DNA from: Acidimicrobiaceae bacterium
Lineage (GTDB): Bacteria > Actinomycetota > Acidimicrobiia > Acidimicrobiales > RAAP-2
NCBI GenBank assembly: GCA_027306525.1
Contig: DAHUZM010000034.1
Coordinates: forward strand, 1 to 34,490
Reading direction: 5' to 3'
Length of the DNA: 34,490 nucleotides
This document shows, in pieces, positions 1 through 9,414 of this stretch (the stretch's first letter is position 1; every line of letters starts with the position of its first letter). The notes under the pieces were generated by a model that was not told the origin of the DNA, ran no database searches, and worked only from the letters and a program-made list of their open reading frames with translations. The position numbers and the translations under genes were made by a program.

Positions 1-77
1 CTGCGATCCGAGTCGATGACCCGGTGCGCCGCCTCGACCTTGTACTCGGTCGTGAATCTCCGTCTGGTCGGTGACAT
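1..77 (-). mobile_element. IS3-family-type transposase OrfA, N-terminus only (truncated by window edge)
   Basis: Reverse complement from ATG at 77..75 reads MSPTRRRFTTEYKVEAAHRVIDSDR, typical of the N-terminus of IS3-group OrfA (HTH_Tnp_1: RRxFTxEYK). ORF runs off the window edge. Confidence 0.6.
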
Positions 78-179
78 GGGAACATCCTTCAGCGAACCTC
101 ATGCTCGCATCGTGGATGTCCACAATTCGTGGGGAACCTCAGGTTGGCTGTCTGGGATGTGCTGATCTAGGTGAGAGCG

Positions 180-1022
180 CTAAGCGAAGTAGTGACCGTG
201 GTCGAGGTCTTCGAGTAGCGGAGGGCCGGTCGGCGTCCAGCCGAGCAGCTTGCGCGTCGATTCGTTTGACAGGACGACGTCCATGCCGGCGAACGGGAAC
301 GCCGCGAAGTGCGACGGGTCGACGCTTTGTGCTGGGAGATTCAGGTGTCGTCCAATCGACTCGGCGATGGCGCGCACCTCGACCGGCGGCTCGCCGGCCG
401 CGACCAGCTGCGCTCCGCGCGGCGCCTTCTCCAGCGCGAGGACGTAGAGCTGGGCGAGGTCGTCGACGTGCCCGGCGGCCCAGTGGTTGCTGCCCTCGCC
501 GAGGTAGCCGGAGACGCCGGTCTCGCGCGCGAGCCGGATCATGATGGGGATGAAGCCGTGCTTGTCTCGATCGCTGTGAGTGGAGTTCGCGACGGCGACG
601 AGCACCGCCCGTACGCCTTGGGTGGCGTAGCCGGAGATCACGTTCGCGACCGCGCCGCGCGGGTTCTGGGTGACGGCCGTGCCTAGTCCGATACCGAAGA
701 AGGCCTTGTCCGTGCCGACCAGCGCGTCACCGATCGCCCGCGCGACGGCGAGGTCCTTGGAGACGGCGCCGGCGAAGTCTCCGGCCATCATCGTTTCGTG
801 ATCAAATGCGAGGTGGACGGTCGCGTCAGCCTCAGCCGCTGCCGAGGCCAGGAGGTCGAGATCAGCCAGGCCGCCACGGACGACGGCCGCGCCCATCGCC
901 GTGACCTTTGCAGCCGACTCGTCGGAACGGGCCAGGCCGGTGACCTCGTGGCCGGCAGCGATCAGTGCGGGGACGGTCGCGGATCCGATATAGCCGCTGG
1001 CGCCCGTGACGAACACGCGCAT
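180..1022 (-). CDS. NAD(P)-binding SDR / NAD-dependent epimerase-like protein
   Basis: 280 aa; N-terminal MRVFVTGASGYIGSATVPALIAAGHEVTGLARS Rossmann GxxGxxG motif. Confidence 0.85.
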   Translation of the reverse strand: MRVFVTGASGYIGSATVPALIAAGHEVTGLARSDESAAKVTAMGAAVVRGGLADLDLLASAAAEADATVHLAFDHETMMAGDFAGAVSKDLAVARAIGDALVGTDKAFFGIGLGTAVTQNPRGAVANVISGYATQGVRAVLVAVANSTHSDRDKHGFIPIMIRLARETGVSGYLGEGSNHWAAGHVDDLAQLYVLALEKAPRGAQLVAAGEPPVEVRAIAESIGRHLNLPAQSVDPSHFAAFPFAGMDVVLSNESTRKLLGWTPTGPPLLEDLDHGHYFA

Positions 1023-1037
1023 GGGAACTCCTCACAA

Positions 1038-1091
1038 TGACGGTACTTGGTAACATCATTGTACACGCCGTGACGGTACTTGGTCACATCA
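1038..1091. promoter_or_regulatory. Two tandem operator-like repeats in the divergent SDR/tetR intergenic region
   Basis: TGACGGTACTTGGTAACATCA (1038-1058) and TGACGGTACTTGGTCACATCA (1071-1091), one mismatch, 33-bp period. First copy lies in the imperfect palindrome AATGACGGTACTTGGTAACATCATT. Confidence 0.7.
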
Positions 1092-1106
1092 CCTAGGCTG
1101 GGTGCC

Positions 1107-1694
1107 ATGGCCCGGTGGGAACCGAACGCGCGACTGCGTCTCGTGCGCGCGGCGCTCGAGCTTTGTACCGATCAGGGCTATGAGGCCACCACCGTCGCCG
1201 AGATCGCCGACCGCGCCGGGCTGACCAAGACGACGTTCTTCCGGCATTTCCCGGACAAGCGTGAGGTGTTGTTCGCCGGGCAGGACGAGCACTCGCGGAT
1301 CCTCGCCGAGGCGATCGCGGCAGCGCCGGCCGAGGCGACCCCGATCGAGACCGTCGCTGCCGCCGTCGTCGCGCTCGCGGTGAGCTTCACCGACGAGAAC
1401 CGCGCGTTCGGCCGGATGCTGATCGCGCTCATCGCCGCGAACGACGACCTCAAAGAGCGTGCCGCCTACAAACACGCCAGTCTCGCGCAGGCGACGGCCG
1501 AGGCACTCGAGGCGCGCAAGGTGCCGGCGGCGACAGCCGGGCTCGCCGCCGAGCTTGGGGTGCGCGCGTTCCACGAGGCCTTCGCCCAGTGGATCGAGCC
1601 CGGCACCGAGCGCTCGCTCGTGACGCTCACCAACGCCAGCCTCGACCGCCTGCGCACCGCAGCCACCATGCTCGACGCCTCCCACGCCGGCTGA
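1107..1694 (+). CDS. TetR-family transcriptional regulator
   Basis: MARWEPNARLRLVRAALELCTDQGYEATTVAEIADRAGLTKTTFFRHFPDKREVLF is a classic TetR N-terminal HTH. ATG at 1107 preferred over the upstream TTG at 1080. Confidence 0.92.
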   Translation: MARWEPNARLRLVRAALELCTDQGYEATTVAEIADRAGLTKTTFFRHFPDKREVLFAGQDEHSRILAEAIAAAPAEATPIETVAAAVVALAVSFTDENRAFGRMLIALIAANDDLKERAAYKHASLAQATAEALEARKVPAATAGLAAELGVRAFHEAFAQWIEPGTERSLVTLTNASLDRLRTAATMLDASHAG

Positions 1695-1982
1695 CCGCCC
1701 GCCAAGCCTGCCCGGCCGTCGCATCGTCGCATTCACGGTCCCGGGGATGGCTGAGTCCATCCAGCGCCCTGATTGTGACATCGCCAGGCCGTTGATCAGG
1801 GTGGTGAATGTATACGCGAGTCTGGCCATCTGGCTGGCGGATTGGTCGATTTGAAGGATGGCCTTGACGCTGCTCCGCTGCACCCCTCGGATGCTCGACT
1901 TGATCGGTGGGATGCCAGTTTTGGTTGACCGTCCACCCCAGCCTGACGACTCCAAATTGTTCGTGCCCCGGCCGCGCGATCT

Positions 1983-2639
1983 TTACCGGGGAGCCGCTGT
2001 CGCTCGAGGCGCGCCGCGCCCAGAACCCTTGTCCCGGAGCTGATCCAACAACCGCCGCTCGTCACTGCCCAGCCGCTGTGCAATGCGTTCTCGACTCGGT
2101 CGGCTCTCCATCCGGTCGGTCAGAAGCGCAAGGTTCCCGGCGGTGTGCTCGAGCTGCTCCGCGAGGGCATCGCGCTGTTCGGCAAGCGCGCGGGCTTCGG
2201 CCTTCGCGCGAGAGAGCGCCTGCTCGAGCTCGGCGTTCAGTCGCTGCAACCGCTCGATGCGGCGACGTGCCCACGCGTCAACGTCAGTATTCGATCGGGC
2301 GCCCGTGGAGATCGCCTCGGCGGCACGGACGAGGAGCGCTTCAGCCAGCCGTTCGTAGTCCAGTTCAGCCGTGCCTCCGCCATCATGCGTTCGATCAGGC
2401 GAGAGGTCCTGTGGCATTCCCGCAATGGCGATCCGATACGTCCGCTTGCCTTTCGTGGTCCTTTCAATCTCTCCGGACCGCTCCATCGCCGACAACAACT
2501 GGGAGAACCCGGCGGGCGACCCCTGATAGCCAACGGCAGTTTTGAGCTTGGTAGTCGCCCTTCCGCCATCATCTTCAACAGGCCCATGTTCCTTCAAAAA
2601 GCTCGCGACCTGTGGGCGGCTATGACGCTGCGGAGCCAC
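1983..2639 (-). CDS. Hypothetical protein: N-terminal winged-helix-like region plus long coiled coil
   Basis: 218 aa; SRPQVASFLKEHGPVEDDGG...GFSQLLSAMERSGEIERTTKGKRTYRIAI resembles a wHTH, followed by an Ala/Glu/Arg-rich coiled coil (RRIERLQRLNAELEQALSRAKAEARALAEQRDALAEQLE). Confidence 0.6.
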   Translation of the reverse strand: MAPQRHSRPQVASFLKEHGPVEDDGGRATTKLKTAVGYQGSPAGFSQLLSAMERSGEIERTTKGKRTYRIAIAGMPQDLSPDRTHDGGGTAELDYERLAEALLVRAAEAISTGARSNTDVDAWARRRIERLQRLNAELEQALSRAKAEARALAEQRDALAEQLEHTAGNLALLTDRMESRPSRERIAQRLGSDERRLLDQLRDKGSGRGAPRATAAPR

Positions 2640-3183
2640 TCGACTCTCCTCGATAAGGCAATATGACCTGCGACAAGCCTGGCACGTTCGGCCTGCTCAT
2701 ATGAGTATACGGGGTCACTAGCAGATCGATGTCCGTTAATCACCATGTCATTCGCACCCCGCATTTGCGCCCATTTTTTTCCCGGGCTCCCGCACCGCGC
2801 AGGCCTGCCACCGCCGCGTTGGCTCGAACTGACGACCGAGTATGAGGGCTGGTGCAGCCGCCACGGTGCGTGAGACCCAGATTTTTCGCCAAACACGCGG
2901 GCGAATCCCAATGCTGTGCTGCAGGTACTCACGACTTCAGCCATTCGTGCCATAGCTTTGAATCGGTCTCGGAGTAATCGTTGCATCGGTGGACAGAGGT
3001 CTCTACCATTCGACCCAAATTCGCTTCGATCCTGAGCATCGGAGGATTTCGTTGGCTGGGGTGGTGCGACGTGTGTCCGGTGATCTCGGGTGTGAACCTG
3101 TCGCTCGCGGCATGTCGCTTGCACCGAAGTCAAGAGCCAGGTTGACGGTGCTCCACCTCTCGAAGCGGCAGGGACGGAATCGC

Positions 3184-4293
3184 ATGGATCTGTGGCAAGA
3201 GATCCATGGTCGAGTGCGCGGGTTGAACCACCGCAGGACAAGCAAATGGACATCATGGGGACTTGCCTCGGTGATTTCGATCCTCACATGCTGTTGTCTC
3301 GCACTAGCCGTGCCCGCCGCTGCGACGGTCTCAAGGACCCGACGGCCCTCCCTCAGGTGGTCTCGGCCCATTCGTATTGACTCGACGGCGAACTCCCCGT
3401 TGAGTTCCGTGTCGTGTCCATCACCAACCTTCTGCATCGCTGGGGATTCGTCGGGCCACGTCATCCGCTATGCGCGCGGACACTGGGGTCGACCGACGAG
3501 CGTCGACACCTCCGGAGGAGCGGAGAACATCGACGCCATCTCGTGCACTTCGGCCAGCTCCTGTGTAGCCGTGGATTGGGCGGGCAACGTCTTGAGCTTC
3601 AACGGCAAGTCCTGGTCGACGCCGCGGGCCATCTATCCCAACGGCGGCGGCCTCTATACGGTGTCGTGTACGAAGGCCAAGTCCGAGTTCTGTGTCGCTG
3701 GTGGCGGTACCTCTGGGACACCGAATGCGAGTGGTCCGAGCTCCGATATTGCCGGCGGCCTGTTCACCTACCGAGACGGGAGGTGGACGTCAGCCCCGGT
3801 CACGGACCAGTACTACATCACCGGTGTCTCGTGCGCGAGTCCGACCTTCTGCCTTGCCGTCGACCATGACGGCGGGGTGCTCACCTACAACGGCAAAAGC
3901 TGGTCGGATTCAAATGGCCTCAGCTACGCCGCGGATGGCGATGGCTTCAGCGCGGTTACGTGTCCAAAGCCAGGTTTCTGCCTGGCCGTCACCGGTGGAG
4001 GGCTCGTCGAGGCCTACGTGAACAAGAGCTGGCACCGGACAAAGGTGACCACGAACGATGGTGCAGGAGGTTTCGCGATCTCCTGTGTTCCGAAGACCTA
4101 CACGTGCACCATCGCTGATGACACTGGCAGAGTCATCACGTACAACGGGTTTGCGTGGTCATCACCGAAGATGATCGACACGATCAAGCTCCCGAAGTCC
4201 AGCCAACCCGCTCTGACCTCCGTGAGTTGCCCGAATACAGGCTTCTGCGTTGCTACGGACTACTTCGGCAATGTGATCCTCGCCAAGGGCTGA
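3184..4293 (+). CDS. Predicted secreted repeat (beta-propeller-like) protein with Cys pairs
   Basis: Signal-like segment (WGLASVISILTCCCLALAVPAAATVS) then about six repeats of the pattern SCxxxxxCxAxDxxGxVxxYxGxxW (e.g. ISCTSASSCVAVDWAGNVLSFNGKSWSTP, VSCASPTFCLAVDHDGGVLTYNGKSWS). ATG at 3184 preferred over 2989. Confidence 0.7.
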   Translation: MDLWQEIHGRVRGLNHRRTSKWTSWGLASVISILTCCCLALAVPAAATVSRTRRPSLRWSRPIRIDSTANSPLSSVSCPSPTFCIAGDSSGHVIRYARGHWGRPTSVDTSGGAENIDAISCTSASSCVAVDWAGNVLSFNGKSWSTPRAIYPNGGGLYTVSCTKAKSEFCVAGGGTSGTPNASGPSSDIAGGLFTYRDGRWTSAPVTDQYYITGVSCASPTFCLAVDHDGGVLTYNGKSWSDSNGLSYAADGDGFSAVTCPKPGFCLAVTGGGLVEAYVNKSWHRTKVTTNDGAGGFAISCVPKTYTCTIADDTGRVITYNGFAWSSPKMIDTIKLPKSSQPALTSVSCPNTGFCVATDYFGNVILAKG

Positions 4294-4454
4294 GAGGCGC
4301 TGGCCCAACACACGAGGCGAGCGCCAAGGCACCGAGATCGCGGCTCATGGTTACCCGACCTCCGCTTGGAACGCGTCGTCTCCCTTCTTTCGCGTGAGGC
4401 TCAGCGCCCCGACGAGCACGCGGGGCGATGGCGAGGCATTCATCCGTGGCGGGC

Positions 4455-5708
4455 TCAGTTGCCGAAGTCCCAGCCTTCGCCCTTCGCGAACTGGCCGAGG
4501 ACATTCTTCGCGATGAGGATGCGGTGCACCTCGTCGGGGCCGTCCGCCAAGCGGAGCGTGCGTGCGCCGAGATACATCTGCGCGAGCGGAAGGTCATTCG
4601 AGATCCCGGCTGCACCCCAGACCTGTATCGCCCGGTCCACGACCCGCGAGTAGGCAGACGGCACGAAGATCTTGATGGCGGAGATGTCGGTGCGGGCTTC
4701 CTGCAATCCATGGTCGATCTTCTCGGCGGCGTGCAGCGTCATGAGTCGAGCCGCTTGGATGTCGATGTAGCTGTCGGCGATGAAGCCCTGGATGAACTGC
4801 TTGTCTTGGAGGAGCCCACCGTGCACCTCCCGGGTGCGTGCCCGTTCCACCATGAGATCGAAGGCCCGCCACATCTGGCCAACCGAATTCATGCAATGGT
4901 AGATGCGACCCGCGCCGAGGCGGTCCTGGGCCGCTTGGTGGCCTTGTCCAACCCCGCCGAGAGCATTCTCGAGCGGGACGCGGACGTCGTCGTAGCGCAC
5001 CTCGCAGTGGTCGGACTCCCTCCGACCCCAAATGCCGATCCCGCGAACGATCTCGACCCCCTTTGTGGTGGTCGGGACGATGATCTGCACCATCGGATCG
5101 CCGACGGCAGGCGCAGCGCCCGGCTCGACCACGCGGCACATCACGATAAAGAAATCCGCATCGATCCCATTGGAGGTGAACCATTTGTGCCCGTTGATGA
5201 CCCAGTGGTCGCCATCGCGCACCGCCGTCGTCTTCAGTGAGCGCGGATCGGAGCCGGGATTCTCGGGCTCGGTCATCGAAAAGCCAGACTCCATCACCCC
5301 GTCGATGAGCGGGAGGAGCCAGCGTTCCTTCTGCGATTGGGTCCCGTACTTGACGAGGATCGATTCGTTACCCGAGTTCGGAGCCACAACTCCAAAGAGG
5401 CTGGCTGCCCCGACGGCATAGGCGAGGACCTCGTTCATGTAGGCATGCGCGAGAAAGTCGAGGCCCATTCCCCCGTACTCCTTGGGCAGATGGGGCGCCC
5501 AGAGCCCGGCTTTCTTCACCTTTTCCTTGATCTCTGCCCGCAGTTCGAGGACCTCGCGGCGATGCTCCATCGACTCGCCCTCCCGGCGTGAGGCCCAGAG
5601 CCGGTCCTCGTTGGGGAGAATGTCCTCGTTCACGATCTCAGCCGTGCGCAGGCGGATGTCGTTGATGCGCTCGTCGAGCGCTGGAACGGGTTTGCAGTTC
5701 ATGGCCAT
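4455..5708 (-). CDS. Acyl-CoA dehydrogenase family protein
   Basis: 417 aa; motifs GFSMTEPENPGSDPRSLKTTAVRDGDHWVINGHKWFTSNG and RVVDRAIQVWGAAGIS typical of ACADs. Confidence 0.93.
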   Translation of the reverse strand: MAMNCKPVPALDERINDIRLRTAEIVNEDILPNEDRLWASRREGESMEHRREVLELRAEIKEKVKKAGLWAPHLPKEYGGMGLDFLAHAYMNEVLAYAVGAASLFGVVAPNSGNESILVKYGTQSQKERWLLPLIDGVMESGFSMTEPENPGSDPRSLKTTAVRDGDHWVINGHKWFTSNGIDADFFIVMCRVVEPGAAPAVGDPMVQIIVPTTTKGVEIVRGIGIWGRRESDHCEVRYDDVRVPLENALGGVGQGHQAAQDRLGAGRIYHCMNSVGQMWRAFDLMVERARTREVHGGLLQDKQFIQGFIADSYIDIQAARLMTLHAAEKIDHGLQEARTDISAIKIFVPSAYSRVVDRAIQVWGAAGISNDLPLAQMYLGARTLRLADGPDEVHRILIAKNVLGQFAKGEGWDFGN

Positions 5709-5907
5709 GGCGGATCGTCACCTCCAATAGCCGACTATTCACCAATTCCCGCCACAGGGGCAATGGCGCTGTCCTCCTGCTCAGGACCGCTGCGCCTCGA
5801 GGCCGAGCGGCGACGGGGATCACGTGCTCCCAGGTGCCCGAAACGAGGCGTGGGCACTCTCGCCAACCTGGTGGCATCGGAGCCCGCCGGTCGGTAGACC
5901 TGGGCCC

Positions 5908-6423
5908 ATGGAGACATGGGATGCCATCCGCTCTCGCCGCAACGTGCGCCGGTACTCGGACGCGCACATCAGTCCCGGGGACCTCGAACGAATCCTGGAG
6001 GCCGGGCGTCGGGCGCCGTCCTCGAGGAACTGGCAGCCATGGCACTTCGTCGTGGTCAGCGACCGCGCGCAGCTCACCGAGCTCGCCGAGGTCTGGCGGG
6101 GTGCGGGCCACGTCAGGGGCTCCGCCGCGACGGTCGCCCTCGTGGCTGAGGCGTCGAGGAGCGAGCAGGATCGCGACCGATTGCACTACGACTTGGGCCA
6201 GGCGACAGCGAACATGATGCTCGCCGCGGTCGACCTCGGGATCGGCTCGGGTCACTCCGCCGTCGCGGACCAAGAGCGGGCCCAGCGGGTCCTGGGCTTT
6301 CCCGCCGGTTACTTCTGTGCCTACCTGATCGCCTTCGGCTACCCAGATGATCGACCCCTACGACCGATCATCTCCCCCAACCGCCGCCCCTTCGACGACG
6401 TCGTGCACTGGACGACGTGGTAG
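5908..6423 (+). CDS. Nitroreductase family protein
   Basis: METWDAIRSRRNVRRYSDAHISPGDLERILEAGRRAPSSRNWQPWHFVVV matches the nitroreductase N-terminus; ATG at 5908. Confidence 0.92.
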   Translation: METWDAIRSRRNVRRYSDAHISPGDLERILEAGRRAPSSRNWQPWHFVVVSDRAQLTELAEVWRGAGHVRGSAATVALVAEASRSEQDRDRLHYDLGQATANMMLAAVDLGIGSGHSAVADQERAQRVLGFPAGYFCAYLIAFGYPDDRPLRPIISPNRRPFDDVVHWTTW

Positions 6424-6495
6424 GGCCTCCCACGCGCCGCACCGGGCCGGGACCGGACGGAGGCGCCGCTCGACGTCACCTTCGGCCAGCGCGAG

Positions 6496-7746
6496 CTAGT
6501 TCCCGATGCGACCCATGCCGCCGAGCGAGTAGGCGCTCTCGGCGTGCTGGGTGAGGTCGAGACCGGTGAACTCCGCTTCGGGGCTCACCCGCAGCCCGAT
6601 GGTCATGTCCACCGCCTTCGCCACGAGCCAGCTCATGGCGAAGCTGAACGCCACCGTCACGACTGCGGCCATGCACTCGACGCCGAGAAGGTGAAGGCCG
6701 CCCCCGGTGAACAGCCCGTTGGCCCCGCTCGGATCGATGGACTTGGTCGCGAACAGGCCGAGGAGCACCATGCCCACGAGGCCTCCGACGCCGTGCACCC
6801 CGAGGACATCGAGCGAGTCGTCGTAGCCCAACTTGAACTTCATCCGGACGGCCATGGCACATGCGACCCCGGCCACGAGCCCGATGACAACGGCGGCCAT
6901 GGGGGCCACAAAGCCCGCGCAGGGCGTGATGGCCACCATGCCGGCAACGGCTCCCGAGGCCGCACCGAGCGTGGTCGGATAGGACTCACGGACCCGTTCG
7001 AACACGATCCAGCTCAACAGTGCCGCGGCGGCCGCAAGCTGGGTGTTGACGAAAGCGGACACCGCGACGCCGTTCATGCCGAGGGCAGATCCGGCATTGA
7101 AGCCGAACCAGCCGAACCACAGGATCCCCACGCCGAACAGGCTCAGGGGAACCGAATGGGGTGCCATCCCCTCGTTCGACCAGCCGCGGCGCCGGCCGAG
7201 GACCAGCACGATCGCGAGCGTCGAGAATCCCGAGTTGATCTCGACCACCGTCCCGCCCGCGAAATCCAGCACGCCCTGCTTGGCCAACCAGCCTTGAGGG
7301 CTGAAGACCCAGTGTGCGAGGGGTGCGTAGACCACCAGCAGCCAGATGCAGATGAAGACCACGAAAGAGGTGAACTTGATTCGATCGACGGTGCCGCCGC
7401 TGATCAGTGCCGCCGTGATCACGGCGAACATCATTTGGAAGACGAGGATCGACATCGGGGATGCCCCCACGTGCACGAACCCCGCGAGATGACGTCCGAG
7501 TCCGGTCAGGCCGGCCAGCGACAGGTTGCCGATGATGCCGCCGCCGGCGTCCTGACCGAAGGCGAGGCTGCCCGCGACCACCGCCCAAAGCACGCTGACC
7601 GCGCCGATCGCCACGTAGTTGTTCATCATGATCGCCAGGACGTTCTTGGACCGCACCATTCCTCCGTAGAAGAGGGCGAGACCGGGCGTCATGAACAAAA
7701 CGAGCGCGGCAGAGACGAGGACCCAGGTCGTGTCGATGGCCTGCAT
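6496..7746 (-). CDS. amt: Ammonium transporter (Amt/MEP family)
   Basis: 416 aa; FMTPGLALFYGGMVRSKNVLAIMMNNYVAIGAVSVLW, FAGGTVVEINSGFSTLA, LGVHGVGGLVGMVLLGLFA. Confidence 0.96.
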   Translation of the reverse strand: MQAIDTTWVLVSAALVLFMTPGLALFYGGMVRSKNVLAIMMNNYVAIGAVSVLWAVVAGSLAFGQDAGGGIIGNLSLAGLTGLGRHLAGFVHVGASPMSILVFQMMFAVITAALISGGTVDRIKFTSFVVFICIWLLVVYAPLAHWVFSPQGWLAKQGVLDFAGGTVVEINSGFSTLAIVLVLGRRRGWSNEGMAPHSVPLSLFGVGILWFGWFGFNAGSALGMNGVAVSAFVNTQLAAAAALLSWIVFERVRESYPTTLGAASGAVAGMVAITPCAGFVAPMAAVVIGLVAGVACAMAVRMKFKLGYDDSLDVLGVHGVGGLVGMVLLGLFATKSIDPSGANGLFTGGGLHLLGVECMAAVVTVAFSFAMSWLVAKAVDMTIGLRVSPEAEFTGLDLTQHAESAYSLGGMGRIGN

Positions 7747-7799
7747 GGCCGTGCATGCTCCTTAAGACGAAGATCCGATGGGCCTGATCCCCTCCGGGA

Positions 7800-8204
<405 letters not shown>

Positions 8205-8314
8205 TCAACAGGGCGGGTGGGGCTCCGCCGGGTGCGGTTGAAGAGGGCGTCCCGGGCCGGTGCCGCTTGGGACGCGCTCTCGCCGATCGATCGCTCCGAT
8301 GTTGTAATGGCGAG

Positions 8315-9400
8315 ATGGTCGTCGCGCGCCACCGGGTCGCACTGGTCGGCTACGGACTCGCCGGACGGGTGTTCCACGCGCCATTGATCGCGGCCACGCG
8401 GAAGCTCGAGCTCGCAGCGATCGTGACCGCCAACCCCGACCGGGTCGCTCGGGCGCGTCAGGATTACCCAGGCGTCGAGGTCTTGGCCGACACGACGTCG
8501 CTCTTCTCGGGATCTCGACACATCGACCTCGTTGTCGTCGCGACTCCCAACGAAGCGCACGTGCCAGTCGCGCTCGAGAGCATCGCCGCGCACGTTGCCG
8601 TCGTGGTCGACAAGCCGCTCGCCCCGAGCTCCGATGCGGCGCTCGAACTGATCGCTCGTGCCGGTGGCGCCGGGGTCTTGTTGAGCGTCTTCCAGAACCG
8701 TCGCTACGACGGAGACTTCCTCACGCTGCGCCGCCTCATCCAGAGCGGACGCCTCGGGCGCATCCAACGCTTCGAGTCACGATTCGAGCGTTGGCGCCCG
8801 GTGGTCGATCCGACACGCTGGCGGGAGGATCCCGACCCCGCCCGCGCCGGTGGGTTGCTCTTCGACCTCGGTGCCCACCTGATCGACCAGGCACTCGTGC
8901 TCTTCGGCCCGGCAAGGCGCGTGTACGCCGAGCTCGACGTCCGGCGCAGCGGCGCGGCGGTCGACGACGAGACCTTCGTCGCGATCACCCATGTGAGCGG
9001 CGTCCGCAGCCACCTCTTCGCGAGCGCAGTCGCCGGCCTGCCCGGCCCGCGCTTCTCGGTCTCAGGCGACCGGGCGGGCTACCGAAAACCCGGGATGGAC
9101 GTCCAAGAGAGCCAGCTCAACAAGGGACTTCGACCCGGAGACGCCGGCTGGGGGGTCGAGGACCCCGCCTTGAGCGGCCTGCTCGGCGCCGGTGAGGAAG
9201 TGGAGAGCATTCCGACCGCGCCCGGGTCCTACGAGACCTTCTACGGCGAGATGGCCGTCGCACTCGAGGGAGGGGGCCCGGTGCCCGTCGACCCCAACGA
9301 CGCGCTCGCGACCCTACGCGTGATCGAAGCGGCACGCGAGTCCGCCGTCACGCGACGCGTCGTCGAGCTCGGACGCCAGGTCCGCGGCGCCCCGGGGTGA
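8315..9400 (+). CDS. Gfo/Idh/MocA family oxidoreductase
   Basis: VARHRVALVGYGLAGRVFHAPLIAATRKLELAAIVTAN Rossmann start and VVVDKPLAPSSDAALELI (EKP-like) motif; ATG at 8315. Confidence 0.92.
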   Translation: MVVARHRVALVGYGLAGRVFHAPLIAATRKLELAAIVTANPDRVARARQDYPGVEVLADTTSLFSGSRHIDLVVVATPNEAHVPVALESIAAHVAVVVDKPLAPSSDAALELIARAGGAGVLLSVFQNRRYDGDFLTLRRLIQSGRLGRIQRFESRFERWRPVVDPTRWREDPDPARAGGLLFDLGAHLIDQALVLFGPARRVYAELDVRRSGAAVDDETFVAITHVSGVRSHLFASAVAGLPGPRFSVSGDRAGYRKPGMDVQESQLNKGLRPGDAGWGVEDPALSGLLGAGEEVESIPTAPGSYETFYGEMAVALEGGGPVPVDPNDALATLRVIEAARESAVTRRVVELGRQVRGAPG

Positions 9401-9414
9401 CCGAGCTGCAGAAC

